From NCBI GenBank assembly GCA_002350615.1, contig DEFD01000029.1, forward strand, positions 11,231 to 75,230: 64,000 bases of DNA. The letters are read 5' to 3'. A program made the position numbers and the translations under genes. Positions 40,137-48,205 of this stretch are shown piece by piece. The notes below the pieces were generated by a model. The model did not search any database. It was not told the origin of the DNA and saw nothing but the letters and a program-made list of their open reading frames with translations. Within the stretch, counting starts at the first letter, position 1; every line of letters starts with the position of its first letter. The DNA comes from Bacteroidales bacterium UBA2861. GTDB taxonomy: Bacteria; Bacteroidota; Bacteroidia; Bacteroidales; UBA932.

Positions 40137-40737
40137 GGCGGTTGACAATAGAACGGCCGAGGGTAAGGCTGTCGGCGTATTCCAGATCGTCACCGAAACC
40201 GAGGCCGCGCGCCAGGGTCGTCACCTTCGCCGCAAGGCCTTCTATCTGTCTGTAAATGTAAAAAGCGGTGGTCTCCCCTTCAACATCGCCGCTGAGGGCG
40301 AGGATTACCTCCACGGGCTCCTGCGAATCTTTCAGCCGCTGCACGAGGCTGCCGATGCTGAGGTCGGAGGGGCCGACCCCGTCGATTGGAGAGATTATTC
40401 CGCCAAGCACATGGTAAACGCCCCTGTACTGGCCTGTGGCCTCGATGCTCATGACATCGCGGACGCTTTCCACCACGCAGATCTGCTTATGGTCGCGGCT
40501 CCGGTCCGCGCAGATTCCGCAGAGATCGCCGTCCGCTATCATATTGCATTCGCTGCAATAATGCACGTCGTCGGCGAGGGCCGCCACCGAATCGGCGAAG
40601 TGATGTATGTTTTCAGAAGGCTGCCGGAGCAGGTGCAGGGCAAGCCGCAGGGCGCTGCGTGAACCCACTCCGGGGAGCGAGGAAATTGCTTCCACCGCTT
40701 CCCGGAGCACTTTGCTGGGATAATTGTCCGGCGTCAT
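40120..40737 (-). CDS. recR: Recombination mediator RecR
   Basis: DNA-repair protein of 205 residues acting with RecF and RecO to load RecA on gapped DNA. An N-terminal helix-hairpin-helix (AISSLPGVGSRSALRLALHL, near 18-37) is followed by a four-Cys zinc finger (CSECNM...CGICAD, near 60-77) and a Toprim domain (ICVVESVRDVMSIEATGQYRG, near 86). The length is normal. Its start overlaps the galM stop by four bases, so it ends the corA-galM-recR transcript. The stop codon lies inside a hairpin. Confidence 0.97.
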   Translation of the reverse strand: MTPDNYPSKVLREAVEAISSLPGVGSRSALRLALHLLRQPSENIHHFADSVAALADDVHYCSECNMIADGDLCGICADRSRDHKQICVVESVRDVMSIEATGQYRGVYHVLGGIISPIDGVGPSDLSIGSLVQRLKDSQEPVEVILALSGDVEGETTAFYIYRQIEGLAAKVTTLARGLGFGDDLEYADSLTLGRSIVNRQPFSV

Positions 40738-41855
40738 TTGCGAATTCCGAACCTGTAGATGCAGGTATGGGTATATGTTTCACCCGGACGCAGCACGGTG
40801 TCGCTGAATCCTTCGTGATTGATGGAATCCGGATATTTCTGCGTCTCGAGAGCAAAGGAGCAGCGGTAGCCGATGGGCGTACCGAATTTATCCAACTCTT
40901 TGCCATTGAAGAAGTTTCCGCAATAGAACTGTAGCGCGGGCTGGTCGGTGAGTACATCCATGCAGCGGCCGGATTCGGGATCGTAGATACTAGCGGCGAG
41001 TTCGACGCCTTCCCCCTTGCGGGCGAGAATCCAGTTGTGGTCGTAGCCGTAGCCGTTCTTTAACTGTTCGTTATCCTCGTTCACCCGCTCCCCTATCTTG
41101 TGAGGCTCACGGAAATCCAGGGGGGATCCGTCAAGGCTGGCTATCTGCCCGAGAGGAATCAGCAGGTTGTCGATGGGCGTGGTCCTGTCCGCGAAGATCT
41201 GCAGTTCGTGGTCCAGGATGCTCTTGGAGCTGTCTCCGCTGAGGTTGAAGAAAGAGTGATGCGAAAGGTTCACTATCGTGGGCTTGTCGGTAGTGGCTTC
41301 GTAATCCACGCGGAACTCGTTGTTCCTGTTAAGCGAATAGGTCATCTTGATGTCAAGGTTCCCGGGGAATCCCTCGAAGCCGTCGGGATGCACCAGATGG
41401 AGCACAAGTTTTTTCCTGCTTGCTTCCAGCACGTCCCAGACCATGCGGTCCACTCCCGTGAAACCACCGTGAAGGGTGTTGCCGTCGTTGTTCAGCGGCG
41501 TATTGTATTCCTGTCCGTCAAGCACGAAATGGCCTTTGCCGATACGGTTTGCAACCGGGCCCACAGCGGCGCCGAGGAAGCGCTCGCCATCGTTGTCCTG
41601 ATATTCCTGAATGCTTCCGAGGCCGGTTTCAATATCGGCATACCTGCCTTCCCTGTCCGGCGCCCAGATGGACACGACGCGTCCGCCATAGTTGGTCACC
41701 TGCATGGTGATGTCGCCGGCCTTGAGAGTATAAAGGGAAATCTGTTTACCGTCCTGCTCCGCCTGGAACTTTTCCGCAGGGACAAGACTGATACCGCTTT
41801 TGCAGCAAGCTGCAGCAGCTACTGCCATTGCGCTCAAAATCAATAACTTTCTCAT
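40734..41855 (-). CDS. galM: Aldose 1-epimerase, lipoprotein form
   Basis: Mutarotase of 373 residues that interconverts the alpha and beta anomers of glucose and galactose. Key regions are NTLHGG, NLSHHSFFNLSG (catalytic His) and LETQKYPD (catalytic Glu), and the N-terminal ITMQVTNYGGRVVSIWAPD is typical. The first residues MRKLLILSAMAVAAAACC form a lipoprotein signal with lipobox AAAACC, so the enzyme is probably anchored outside the cytoplasm, as in many Bacteroidetes. It is six bases from corA and overlaps recR by four bases. Confidence 0.94.
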   Translation of the reverse strand: MRKLLILSAMAVAAAACCKSGISLVPAEKFQAEQDGKQISLYTLKAGDITMQVTNYGGRVVSIWAPDREGRYADIETGLGSIQEYQDNDGERFLGAAVGPVANRIGKGHFVLDGQEYNTPLNNDGNTLHGGFTGVDRMVWDVLEASRKKLVLHLVHPDGFEGFPGNLDIKMTYSLNRNNEFRVDYEATTDKPTIVNLSHHSFFNLSGDSSKSILDHELQIFADRTTPIDNLLIPLGQIASLDGSPLDFREPHKIGERVNEDNEQLKNGYGYDHNWILARKGEGVELAASIYDPESGRCMDVLTDQPALQFYCGNFFNGKELDKFGTPIGYRCSFALETQKYPDSINHEGFSDTVLRPGETYTHTCIYRFGIRK

Positions 41856-41861
41856 ATTATT

Positions 41862-42809
41862 TTACAACATTTGCTTCTTGTGGAATATCCACAGCGCCGT
41901 CAGGAGGATCAGCGTCATCACTCCGAGCAGGATAAGCCATGCATAGGAGAAACCGTCGAGAGGCAGCTTTACATTCATGCCATAGAAACTCGCAACGAAT
42001 GTAGCCGGCATGAGCAGCACGCTTATCACGGTGAATATCTTCATGATGCGGTTCTGGTCCAGATTAATCAGACCGACAGCGGTATCCTGCAGATACTCAA
42101 GCCTTTCGAAGGTGAAATTGGTATGGTTGATAAGGGACGATATATCCTGGAGGAGCACGCTGAACTTGCCGTCGAGCCGGTCCGGATAACGGTCGCTCTT
42201 GATGAGGCCGGATATCAGCCTCTGCTTATCCACGATGTTCTCGCGAACCATCATTGCATTTTCCTGCAACTGGTTGATGTCCAGGAGGAAATCCTCGTTT
42301 ATATCTTCTTTCTGATTGATTCTCTTGCTGAACTGCGTAGTCTCCTTGTCAAGGAGCTCGATGATATCGGCGTCAAGGTCGATACGCTGGTCCATTATGC
42401 TGGTGAAAATGGTCCACCCGTCCTCGTACTGGGCCGGACGGGCCTGGATGCGGCGCTGCAGGCTGGTGAAAGACCGCAGCGGGATTTCGCGCAGGGTGGC
42501 TATGGTATTTCCCACGATCGTGAAAGACACCGCATCCTCCGCCATCTCGTCCCCCGCAGGAGAGAGGAAGTTGGTGTTGGCGAAAATAGCCGTCTCGCTC
42601 TCCGAAAAACGCGAAGAACTTTCAATCTCTTCCGCCTGGGCGCGGCTTTGTATTTCTGTTCCGAGGAAAGCTTCCGTAGCCCGTTTCTCATCTCCCGTCG
42701 GCGAGAGAAGGTCTATCCAGAGCACGTCATTTTTGCTGATTGAAGCAAACTCCGTTTCATGCTGGCTTACAATGATTTCAGCTCCCTGTCTGTAGAAAAT
42801 GCTGATCAT
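41862..42809 (-). CDS. corA: CorA-family magnesium/divalent-cation channel
   Basis: Pentameric inner-membrane channel of 315 residues, usual length. A soluble N-terminal funnel domain with long helices (about 1-250) precedes two C-terminal membrane helices, with the diagnostic YGMN motif in ASFYGMNVKLP at the end of the first. The short final helix and KK tail (WIFHKKQML) also fit. Magnesium is the normal substrate, although cobalt and nickel can pass. First gene of the corA-galM-recR series, with a -7 box at 42893-42900 and a palindromic leader. Confidence 0.94.
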   Translation of the reverse strand: MISIFYRQGAEIIVSQHETEFASISKNDVLWIDLLSPTGDEKRATEAFLGTEIQSRAQAEEIESSSRFSESETAIFANTNFLSPAGDEMAEDAVSFTIVGNTIATLREIPLRSFTSLQRRIQARPAQYEDGWTIFTSIMDQRIDLDADIIELLDKETTQFSKRINQKEDINEDFLLDINQLQENAMMVRENIVDKQRLISGLIKSDRYPDRLDGKFSVLLQDISSLINHTNFTFERLEYLQDTAVGLINLDQNRIMKIFTVISVLLMPATFVASFYGMNVKLPLDGFSYAWLILLGVMTLILLTALWIFHKKQML

Positions 42810-42866
42810 TCCTCTTCCTGTTTTTGTCCCGGCACAGTGCGTCGGAAGGGTTATACTTACGGGTTA

Positions 42867-42900
42867 GCTGACGTCACGGAGAAGTCAGCGCGCAAATATA
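42867..42900 (-). promoter_or_regulatory. corA promoter and palindromic leader
   Basis: On the minus strand TATATTTG (42900-42893) is the -7 box, directly after the fba terminator. Downstream, GCTGAC and GTCAGC (arms 42867-42872 and 42884-42889) form an inverted repeat with an inner TGACGTCA palindrome. The leader to the ATG is about 80 bases. A regulatory role is inference. Confidence 0.5.
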
Positions 42901-42901
42901 G

Positions 42902-42942
42902 AAAAAATATCGCAACAATGGCTTACCACTGCTGCGATATTT
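42902..42942 (-). terminator. Intrinsic terminator of fba
   Basis: On the minus strand, 17 bases after the fba stop, AAATATCGCA pairs with TGCGATATTT, and an inner stem (CAGTGG/CCATTG) extends it, followed by a T run of six (42907-42902). The first base of the next promoter lies only two bases beyond. Confidence 0.85.
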
Positions 42943-42958
42943 AGTTCTGAAAAAAAGA

Positions 42959-43957
42959 TTAAGCTTTTCCGTTGGAGCCGAGAACGTCCACGATCTTGTG
43001 CTCGTAGAGTTTCTTCATCTCGTCACGGGCAGGGCCGAGATACTTGCGGGGATCGAACTCACCGGGTTTCTCGACGAAGACCTTGCGGACGGCTGCGGTC
43101 ATTGCAAGACGGCTGTCGGAGTCGATATTGATCTTGCAGACCGCGCTCTTGGCTGCCTCGCGGAGCTGCTCTTCGGGGATACCAACCGCATCGGGGAGTT
43201 TTCCGCCATGGGTGTTGATGATATCGACATATTCCTGAGGAACCGAGCTGGATCCGTGGAGTACGATGGGGAATCCGGGGAGCTTCTTCTCGATTTCATG
43301 AAGCACGTTGAATGCAAGCGGAGGAGGAACCAGACGGCCGGTCTTGGGGTCGCGGGTGCACTGCTCGGGTTTGAATTTGTATGCTCCGTGGCTGGTGCCG
43401 ATGGAGATGGCGAGGCTGTCGCAACCGGTGCGGGTGGCAAAGTCGATAACCTCTTCGGGACGGGTGTAGTGGGATTCCTCTGCGGAAACCTCATCCTCGA
43501 CGCCAGCGAGAACACCAAGCTCGGCCTCAACGGTGACATCGTACTGATGTGCATAGTCCACAACTTTCTTCGTAAGAGCGATGTTCTCCTCGTAAGGAAG
43601 GCTGGAAGCATCGATCATGACGGAAGAGAATCCGAAATCCACGCAGCTCTTGCAAAGCTCGAAGCTGTCGCCGTGGTCAAGATGCAGGCAGATCTGGGGC
43701 TTCTCCCAGCCAAGTTCCTTTGCATATTCGACTGCACCCTGGGCCATGTAGCGGAGAAGGGTCTGGTTCGCATAGTTGCGGGCGCCCTTGCTCACCTGGA
43801 GGATGACGGGGGATTTCGTTTCGGCAGCGGCCTGGATGATGGCCTGGAGCTGCTCCATATTGTTGAAGTTGAATGCGGGGATGGCATATCCGCCGGCTAC
43901 GGCCTTCTTGAACATTTCACGGGTGTTCACAAGGCCAAGTTCTTTGTAAGAAACCAT
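42959..43957 (-). CDS. fba: Class II fructose-bisphosphate aldolase
   Basis: Zinc-dependent glycolytic and gluconeogenic enzyme of 332 residues that splits fructose 1,6-bisphosphate to two triose phosphates. The metal site includes the His pair of CLHLDHGD near 92, the AELG segment near 144, ISIGTSHGAYK near 195 and LHGSSSVP near 243, followed by KINIDSDSRLA. Length and composition are normal for the 330-residue class II subgroup common in Bacteroidetes. Monocistronic, with a strong terminator, and transcribed from a promoter with -7 box at 44018-44025 that is divergent from gmk. Confidence 0.97.
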   Translation of the reverse strand: MVSYKELGLVNTREMFKKAVAGGYAIPAFNFNNMEQLQAIIQAAAETKSPVILQVSKGARNYANQTLLRYMAQGAVEYAKELGWEKPQICLHLDHGDSFELCKSCVDFGFSSVMIDASSLPYEENIALTKKVVDYAHQYDVTVEAELGVLAGVEDEVSAEESHYTRPEEVIDFATRTGCDSLAISIGTSHGAYKFKPEQCTRDPKTGRLVPPPLAFNVLHEIEKKLPGFPIVLHGSSSVPQEYVDIINTHGGKLPDAVGIPEEQLREAAKSAVCKINIDSDSRLAMTAAVRKVFVEKPGEFDPRKYLGPARDEMKKLYEHKIVDVLGSNGKA

Positions 43958-44017
43958 AGTTTATAGATAAAGTATTAAATGTATTACCAGCATTGGAGAT
44001 TTGGCGTCTCCAGTCTG

Positions 44018-44025
44018 CAAAGATA
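44018..44025 (-). promoter_or_regulatory. -7 box of fba
   Basis: TATCTTTG on the minus strand, about 60 bases before the fba ATG. A TTTG about 23 bases upstream could be the -33 element. It lies 12 bases from the divergent gmk -7 box. Confidence 0.55.
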
Positions 44026-44037
44026 CTAAATCTTTGC

Positions 44038-44045
44038 TATATTTG
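44038..44045 (+). promoter_or_regulatory. -7 box of gmk-nadD
   Basis: TATATTTG on the plus strand, 19 bases before the ATG at 44065. Because the longer frame from 43993 would run through it, this supports the later start codon. Confidence 0.55.
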
Positions 44046-44064
44046 TAACAAATACAAGCCGTTT

Positions 44065-44634
44065 ATGAACTCCAACAAAGTCCTCATATTCTCCGCCCCT
44101 TCAGGGTCGGGCAAAAGCACGATAGTGCATCATATACTCGGGCTTCACCCCGAGATAGAATTCAGTGTATCAGCGACTTCACGGGCGCCGCGCGGGGAGG
44201 AGAAAGACGGGGTGGACTATTGGTACCTGTCCGCCGAGGAATTCCGCCGGCGCATAGAAGCGGACGAATTCGTGGAATATGAGCAGGTTTACGAAGGGCG
44301 CTATTACGGGACCCTGAAAAGCGAGGTGGAACGTATCTGGGCGAAGGGACATGTGATCATTTTCGACGTGGACGTGAAAGGCGGCGTGAACCTGAAAAAA
44401 TACTTCGGCGACAAGGCTCTTTCAGTGTTCATCCAGGCTCCCAGCGTGGAGGTTCTGAGGCAGAGGCTGATTGACCGCAAGACGGATTCCGCGGAGGCGA
44501 TAGAAGAGCGCGTGGCAAAGGCAGCCGAGGAGATGACCTACGCTCCCAAGTTCGACTATATCCTTGTAAATGACGACCTTGCAACGGCTCTCGCAGAGGC
44601 TGAGAAAGTGGTCGACGATTTCCTTGCCAGATGA
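44065..44634 (+). CDS. gmk: Guanylate kinase
   Basis: Essential nucleotide kinase converting GMP and ATP to GDP and ADP. I start at the ATG at 44065 (189 residues), which begins MNSNKVLIFSAPSGSGKST; the frame could be extended to 43993, but that stretch holds the promoter. The P-loop SAPSGSGKST lies at about residues 10-19, VSATSRAPRGEEKDGVDYWY holds the GMP-binding residues, and IFDVDVKGG and RKTDSAEAIEERV are the lid and later motifs. The stop overlaps the nadD start by four bases (ATGA), so the two are translationally coupled. Confidence 0.96.
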   Translation: MNSNKVLIFSAPSGSGKSTIVHHILGLHPEIEFSVSATSRAPRGEEKDGVDYWYLSAEEFRRRIEADEFVEYEQVYEGRYYGTLKSEVERIWAKGHVIIFDVDVKGGVNLKKYFGDKALSVFIQAPSVEVLRQRLIDRKTDSAEAIEERVAKAAEEMTYAPKFDYILVNDDLATALAEAEKVVDDFLAR

Positions 44635-45233
44635 GGATTGCCGTATATCCCGGGTCTTTCGATCCCCTGCACATAGGGCATCTTGCCATCCTGAGGCATC
44701 TCTCCGGGATGTTCGACCTCGTGTATCTGGTGATATCGCCGCAGAATCCTTTCAAGGATGCCGCCAAGGCGGATAACGCCAGGCAGCGTCTCGAAGCGGC
44801 GAAAGCCGCGGTAAAAAGGCACCCCGGACTGCGGGTGAAAGTGGAAGACATAGAGTTCGGAATGCCCGCGCCGCACTATACGATCCGCACCCTGGATGCC
44901 CTAAGGGCCAGGGAGCCGCAGAATCAGTTCACCCTGGTGATGGGAGAAGACAATATCGCGGATCTCCCCCGCTGGAAAAGTGCGAGAAGGCTGCTGTGCG
45001 AGTACGATATCATAGTGTTTCCCCGCAGGGACGACGCTGCTGGCAATCCCCTGGCCCACGACGCCGGCAAACGCCCTGAATCAGCCGGTCTTTCTTCCCT
45101 TCGCGTCTGGTGCCGCTCAAAGCACGTCCGCTGCCATGTCAGCATAGCAGACGCTCCCCTGGTGGACGTCTCCTCCACACAGATCCGCCGCGCCCTCGCC
45201 GCCGGCGAAGACGTCTCCGCCCTGCTGGCATAA
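44631..45233 (+). CDS. nadD: Nicotinate-nucleotide adenylyltransferase
   Basis: NAD biosynthesis enzyme that joins nicotinate mononucleotide and ATP to form deamido-NAD. The 200 residues show PGSFDPLHIGHL near the N-terminus (HxGH motif), VMGEDNIADLPRWKSAR in the middle and the SSTQIRRAL (ISSTxIR) motif near 180. Its start overlaps the gmk stop by four bases. It ends 45 bases before REPIN copy C and has no obvious terminator of its own apart from that element. Confidence 0.94.
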   Translation: MRIAVYPGSFDPLHIGHLAILRHLSGMFDLVYLVISPQNPFKDAAKADNARQRLEAAKAAVKRHPGLRVKVEDIEFGMPAPHYTIRTLDALRAREPQNQFTLVMGEDNIADLPRWKSARRLLCEYDIIVFPRRDDAAGNPLAHDAGKRPESAGLSSLRVWCRSKHVRCHVSIADAPLVDVSSTQIRRALAAGEDVSALLA

Positions 45234-45278
45234 ATCAGCCGTTTCCCTCACGAGGGGTCCGGCGAAACAGGCATTTTT

Positions 45279-45388
45279 GGGCGAGGTCCGATTATGATGG
45301 CAACACCTCGCCCAGTCCAATGGCCACAGACACCCCTACAAGGCAGATTGTGTGGGCGAGGTACCCGACCTAAAATCGGACCTCGCCC
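45279..45388. repeat. REPIN-like element, copy C (110 bp, diverged)
   Basis: Same architecture as copies A and B: hairpin 1 (GGGCGAGGT with ACCTCGCCC), a spacer and hairpin 2 (GGGCGAGGT with ACCTCGCCC). The outer ends carry a perfect 15-bp inverted repeat (GGGCGAGGTCCGATT and its complement). The spacer and loops differ from A and B, so it is an older or differently evolved copy. It sits 3' of nadD. Confidence 0.8.
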
Positions 45389-45409
45389 GGTCAAGTCCGC
45401 AAAACAGGG

Positions 45410-45452
45410 ATGAAAAACAAGGAGGATGGCAAGCCAGAAGCCGCCATCCTCC
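45410..45452 (-). terminator. Intrinsic terminator of PUL 2
   Basis: On the minus strand, about 24 bases after the last stop, GGAGGATGGC (45452-45443) pairs with GCCATCCTCC (45430-45421) and is followed by a T-rich tract (TTGTTTTT, ending near 45413). It closes the ten-gene series. Confidence 0.85.
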
Positions 45453-45475
45453 AGTCTGTCATCAAAAACAAACGG

Positions 45476-48034
45476 CTACTCCCCGTTCCAATAGTAGTTG
45501 GGAGTATTGGTGGTAACGGTAGGTGAACCGCTCATCTTGTAGAGATAGTCTCCACAATTCCCGGCCGTAAGCGTCACTCCGTCAACGCTGCCGCCAACTC
45601 CGTTGTTGTCCAGGGTGATATTCAGCGGGAGATATCCGACCAAAGCCCCAAGGTATTTATTGGAAGTAGATATATCGCTCACATTACCATAGAATTTGCA
45701 GTTCTGAATCTTTGGACTTCCTCCTGAAGGATGCCCAAACAATCCGCCGATTCCATGGTCAACAGATATTGCGGTAGAATTGGAGACATCCGCCTTATTC
45801 GTGCAGGCATCGATAGTGATTGCTTTATTGCTTGCTCCGACTATTCCACCCAGCCTCAGTCCTCCAGCAGTAGCCGTTGCCCCGGTAGTGCTTACATTCC
45901 CTTCATTAATACACCCGGACACCTTACCAGGGCCATCGTAACGGCCAATAATACCGCCAAAATAGCACCACTTTATATCTCCGACATTGATCACTTCCGC
46001 ATAATTATTACAATCAGTTACATTCGTCGCCCCTGTATTAATCTTTCCCACTATACCACCAAGCATACACTGTGCATTTCCGGCAAGGTTTGATACCTTT
46101 GCCTCGTAGGGATCTCCATTGGCATAAGTGCCTTTTTTATTCTCGCAATTCTTAATTACGCAGGCATTGGTATTTGCATAGCCGACAATACCTCCTACAT
46201 TTGTATTGCCATTAAACTTAAACTGCTGACTACCAGAATATGATGCGGAGACCTTTGAAGTAACAGGCGCATAGTTATCACAGTTATCTACTGTGCCAAA
46301 TGACATATATCCCACAATACCTCCAAGATTATCCGAATTTGCAGTCTGGCTGGAAATGGAATGTGTTATGGCGCCATGGTTGTCAGAGTCGGAAATACTT
46401 GCACCGGCTTTATTGATCTGCGCGGCAATACCCGCAATGTTTATGGCATTCTTGCCTGTAATTGTCACAGCATTTGAAACCACTTCTCCGTAATTTTCAC
46501 AACCCGATATCTGAATGGCAGACCCCGTGTTGGCATTGCCGACAATACCTCCGGCAGATCCGACATAAGAGTTGTTGCAAACAACACTCCCATAATTTTT
46601 GCAGTTACTTACTGCTATATCTTTATTTACAAAGGATAAGATCCCTGCTATCGAGCCGTTTACTTCAGCGGGCTCTACTTCTGAATCAATTGTAACATTT
46701 CCGTAGTTAATACAAGAGGTGCAATTCCCCGTTGAGGACCATTGCGCACAAATGCCCCCTGCACGGAACATGCGAGTAGCGCTGGTCGCTGATGATATTT
46801 CAACGTCCGCAAAGTTCTTTACGTTTTCAATTGAAGCAGCCCCTGACGTTGCATTAACCAGTGCAGCAAAACGATACTCTGCAGCATCTGCCATGGAAAG
46901 ACTGAACTTGCTCACACCGTCCTTGGATTCTCCGTCTTGAGAGCCAACCACCAAATTCTTCAGGCTACCGGTAAGTTGCCAAATAAGAGAAGCAGGAGTT
47001 CCTTCCGAAGCATTAACGACCAGGTTATATATGGAATGATTCTGTCCGTCAAAACTTCCACTGAAATTCCTGGGGGTCCATTCCTTTCCGGACATATCGA
47101 TATTTGCAGTGAGTTTCACGATATCCGTGGCTTTCCATTCGGCATAGCGGGCATTCCAGGCGACGAGTTCGTCGGCGTTGGAAATGAGGTATTCCCAGGC
47201 GAGCGTGGTGTCGAGCTTGGCGAAGTCGAAACCGCCGTTGCGGGCGATCGGAACCGCCTGTGTAGCCGTCTTCGTGGCACTGAAGCCGGCGATGTCCTGG
47301 GTGAGGCTCACCGTGAAACCGCCTGCCGGAGTGGTCCCGGGCAGAACCGCAATGTAGTACACGCCCGTAGGGAATACTTCACCCTCAGCGTAGGTCACGG
47401 TAACCGAGCCTGTAGCGGAAGAATTGTCCTTGATCTGACCTGTGGCAGCATCCACTGTGGCTGTACCGGCGATCTTCTCACCTGTAACGGTGATGCTCTT
47501 CACGTTCTTGTAGGACACCTCCACCTTGAGGAATCCGCAGACATTCTTGAATTCAAGGGCATTTCCCCTGTCGGCCGAAGCCACGCTCAGCAGAGCCTCG
47601 CTGCTTATATTCTTCCCTTCAGGGATCACCTGGGCGGCAGGAAGACTGAGAGTGATGTCCGATCCTGAGATGCTTACGCCGGCCGCAGCCGGAGATACGG
47701 CATGGAAATGCGAAGATCCTTCGGCCACCTGTCCGCTGAGTTCAGCGCTGCTGGCGGGATCGGAAGGAGTCACGGAAAAATCGTGCGGTGTGGCAGGAGC
47801 GACATTGTCATAGATACGCACCTGGTCCGTACTTTCCCAGAGGACGGCCGTACCGTCAATAAAAGCTTTCGACTGGGGAGCGACGGGGATGTCCCGGGCT
47901 TCCTTTCCGGCAGTCAAAGAAATGGTTTCAAGGGTGATTTCCCCATTGGGGGTATCAACAGACTTTTCCTGTTTGGTGCAGGAGGGCGCCGCCAAAAACA
48001 GAACGGCGGCGAAAATCGCATAATACTTTTTCAT
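45476..48034 (-). CDS. Beta-helix lipoprotein with GLUG-like repeats
   Basis: Surface lipoprotein of 852 residues. I use the ATG at 48034 (MKKYYAIFAAVLFLAAPSC), not an ATG at 48061 that overlaps the 48-aa gene. The lipobox is LAAPSC. Residues to about 260 resemble a fimbrillin/Mfa-like domain (FIDGTAVLWESTDQVRIYD, then VYYIAVLPGTT). From about 330 the protein holds around ten repeats of about 50 residues, each with a GGIVG-type turn (AGGIVGNA, LGGIVGYM, VGGIVGYA, LGGIVGKI, FGGIIGRY, LGGIVGAS) and a CxNYG or CxNxG turn (SCINYGNV, NCKNYGSV, GCENYGEV). This is a right-handed beta-helix of the GLUG type, an adhesin or glycan-binding fold. It is the last gene of PUL 2. No catalytic motif is evident, so binding or adhesion is more likely than cleavage. 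Confidence 0.7.
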   Translation of the reverse strand: MKKYYAIFAAVLFLAAPSCTKQEKSVDTPNGEITLETISLTAGKEARDIPVAPQSKAFIDGTAVLWESTDQVRIYDNVAPATPHDFSVTPSDPASSAELSGQVAEGSSHFHAVSPAAAGVSISGSDITLSLPAAQVIPEGKNISSEALLSVASADRGNALEFKNVCGFLKVEVSYKNVKSITVTGEKIAGTATVDAATGQIKDNSSATGSVTVTYAEGEVFPTGVYYIAVLPGTTPAGGFTVSLTQDIAGFSATKTATQAVPIARNGGFDFAKLDTTLAWEYLISNADELVAWNARYAEWKATDIVKLTANIDMSGKEWTPRNFSGSFDGQNHSIYNLVVNASEGTPASLIWQLTGSLKNLVVGSQDGESKDGVSKFSLSMADAAEYRFAALVNATSGAASIENVKNFADVEISSATSATRMFRAGGICAQWSSTGNCTSCINYGNVTIDSEVEPAEVNGSIAGILSFVNKDIAVSNCKNYGSVVCNNSYVGSAGGIVGNANTGSAIQISGCENYGEVVSNAVTITGKNAINIAGIAAQINKAGASISDSDNHGAITHSISSQTANSDNLGGIVGYMSFGTVDNCDNYAPVTSKVSASYSGSQQFKFNGNTNVGGIVGYANTNACVIKNCENKKGTYANGDPYEAKVSNLAGNAQCMLGGIVGKINTGATNVTDCNNYAEVINVGDIKWCYFGGIIGRYDGPGKVSGCINEGNVSTTGATATAGGLRLGGIVGASNKAITIDACTNKADVSNSTAISVDHGIGGLFGHPSGGSPKIQNCKFYGNVSDISTSNKYLGALVGYLPLNITLDNNGVGGSVDGVTLTAGNCGDYLYKMSGSPTVTTNTPNYYWNGE

Positions 48035-48054
48035 CGTTTTCAGTTTTTGGAGCT

Positions 48055-48201
48055 TTACCATAAATTAAAATCTTGAAGTTCACCGATCTCTTCATTCGAC
48101 ACCTGTGCTTCTTCGTTGCTGAGGCAGAGAAGATTCTCCTCCCAGATGGCCGCTGAGGCCGAATAAGGAGGGATGTACTCAGTTTTTACTTTTTTCTTCA
48201 T
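48055..48201 (-). CDS. Small 48-aa protein in PUL 2
   Basis: Four bases after the stop of the metallo-beta-lactamase-fold gene and 20 before the beta-helix lipoprotein. It reads MKKKVKTEYIPPYSASAAIW and then an acidic tail ending ELQDFNLW. One cysteine (LLCLSN) is present. No signal peptide or domain is visible. Length and pattern (lysine-rich start, Y-[LI]-x-P, acidic end) are shared with the gene at 37985-38131 in PUL 1, which also sits just before a fimbrillin-like lipoprotein gene. The pair suggests a co-evolving small protein family for surface lipoprotein operons; role unknown. Confidence 0.7.
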   Translation of the reverse strand: MKKKVKTEYIPPYSASAAIWEENLLCLSNEEAQVSNEEIGELQDFNLW

Positions 48202-48205
48202 AGTG

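Noticed and set aside
42810..42901. Magnesium-sensing riboswitch in the corA leader
   Set aside because: A palindrome is present, but no known Mg riboswitch fold can be recognised in about 80 bases.
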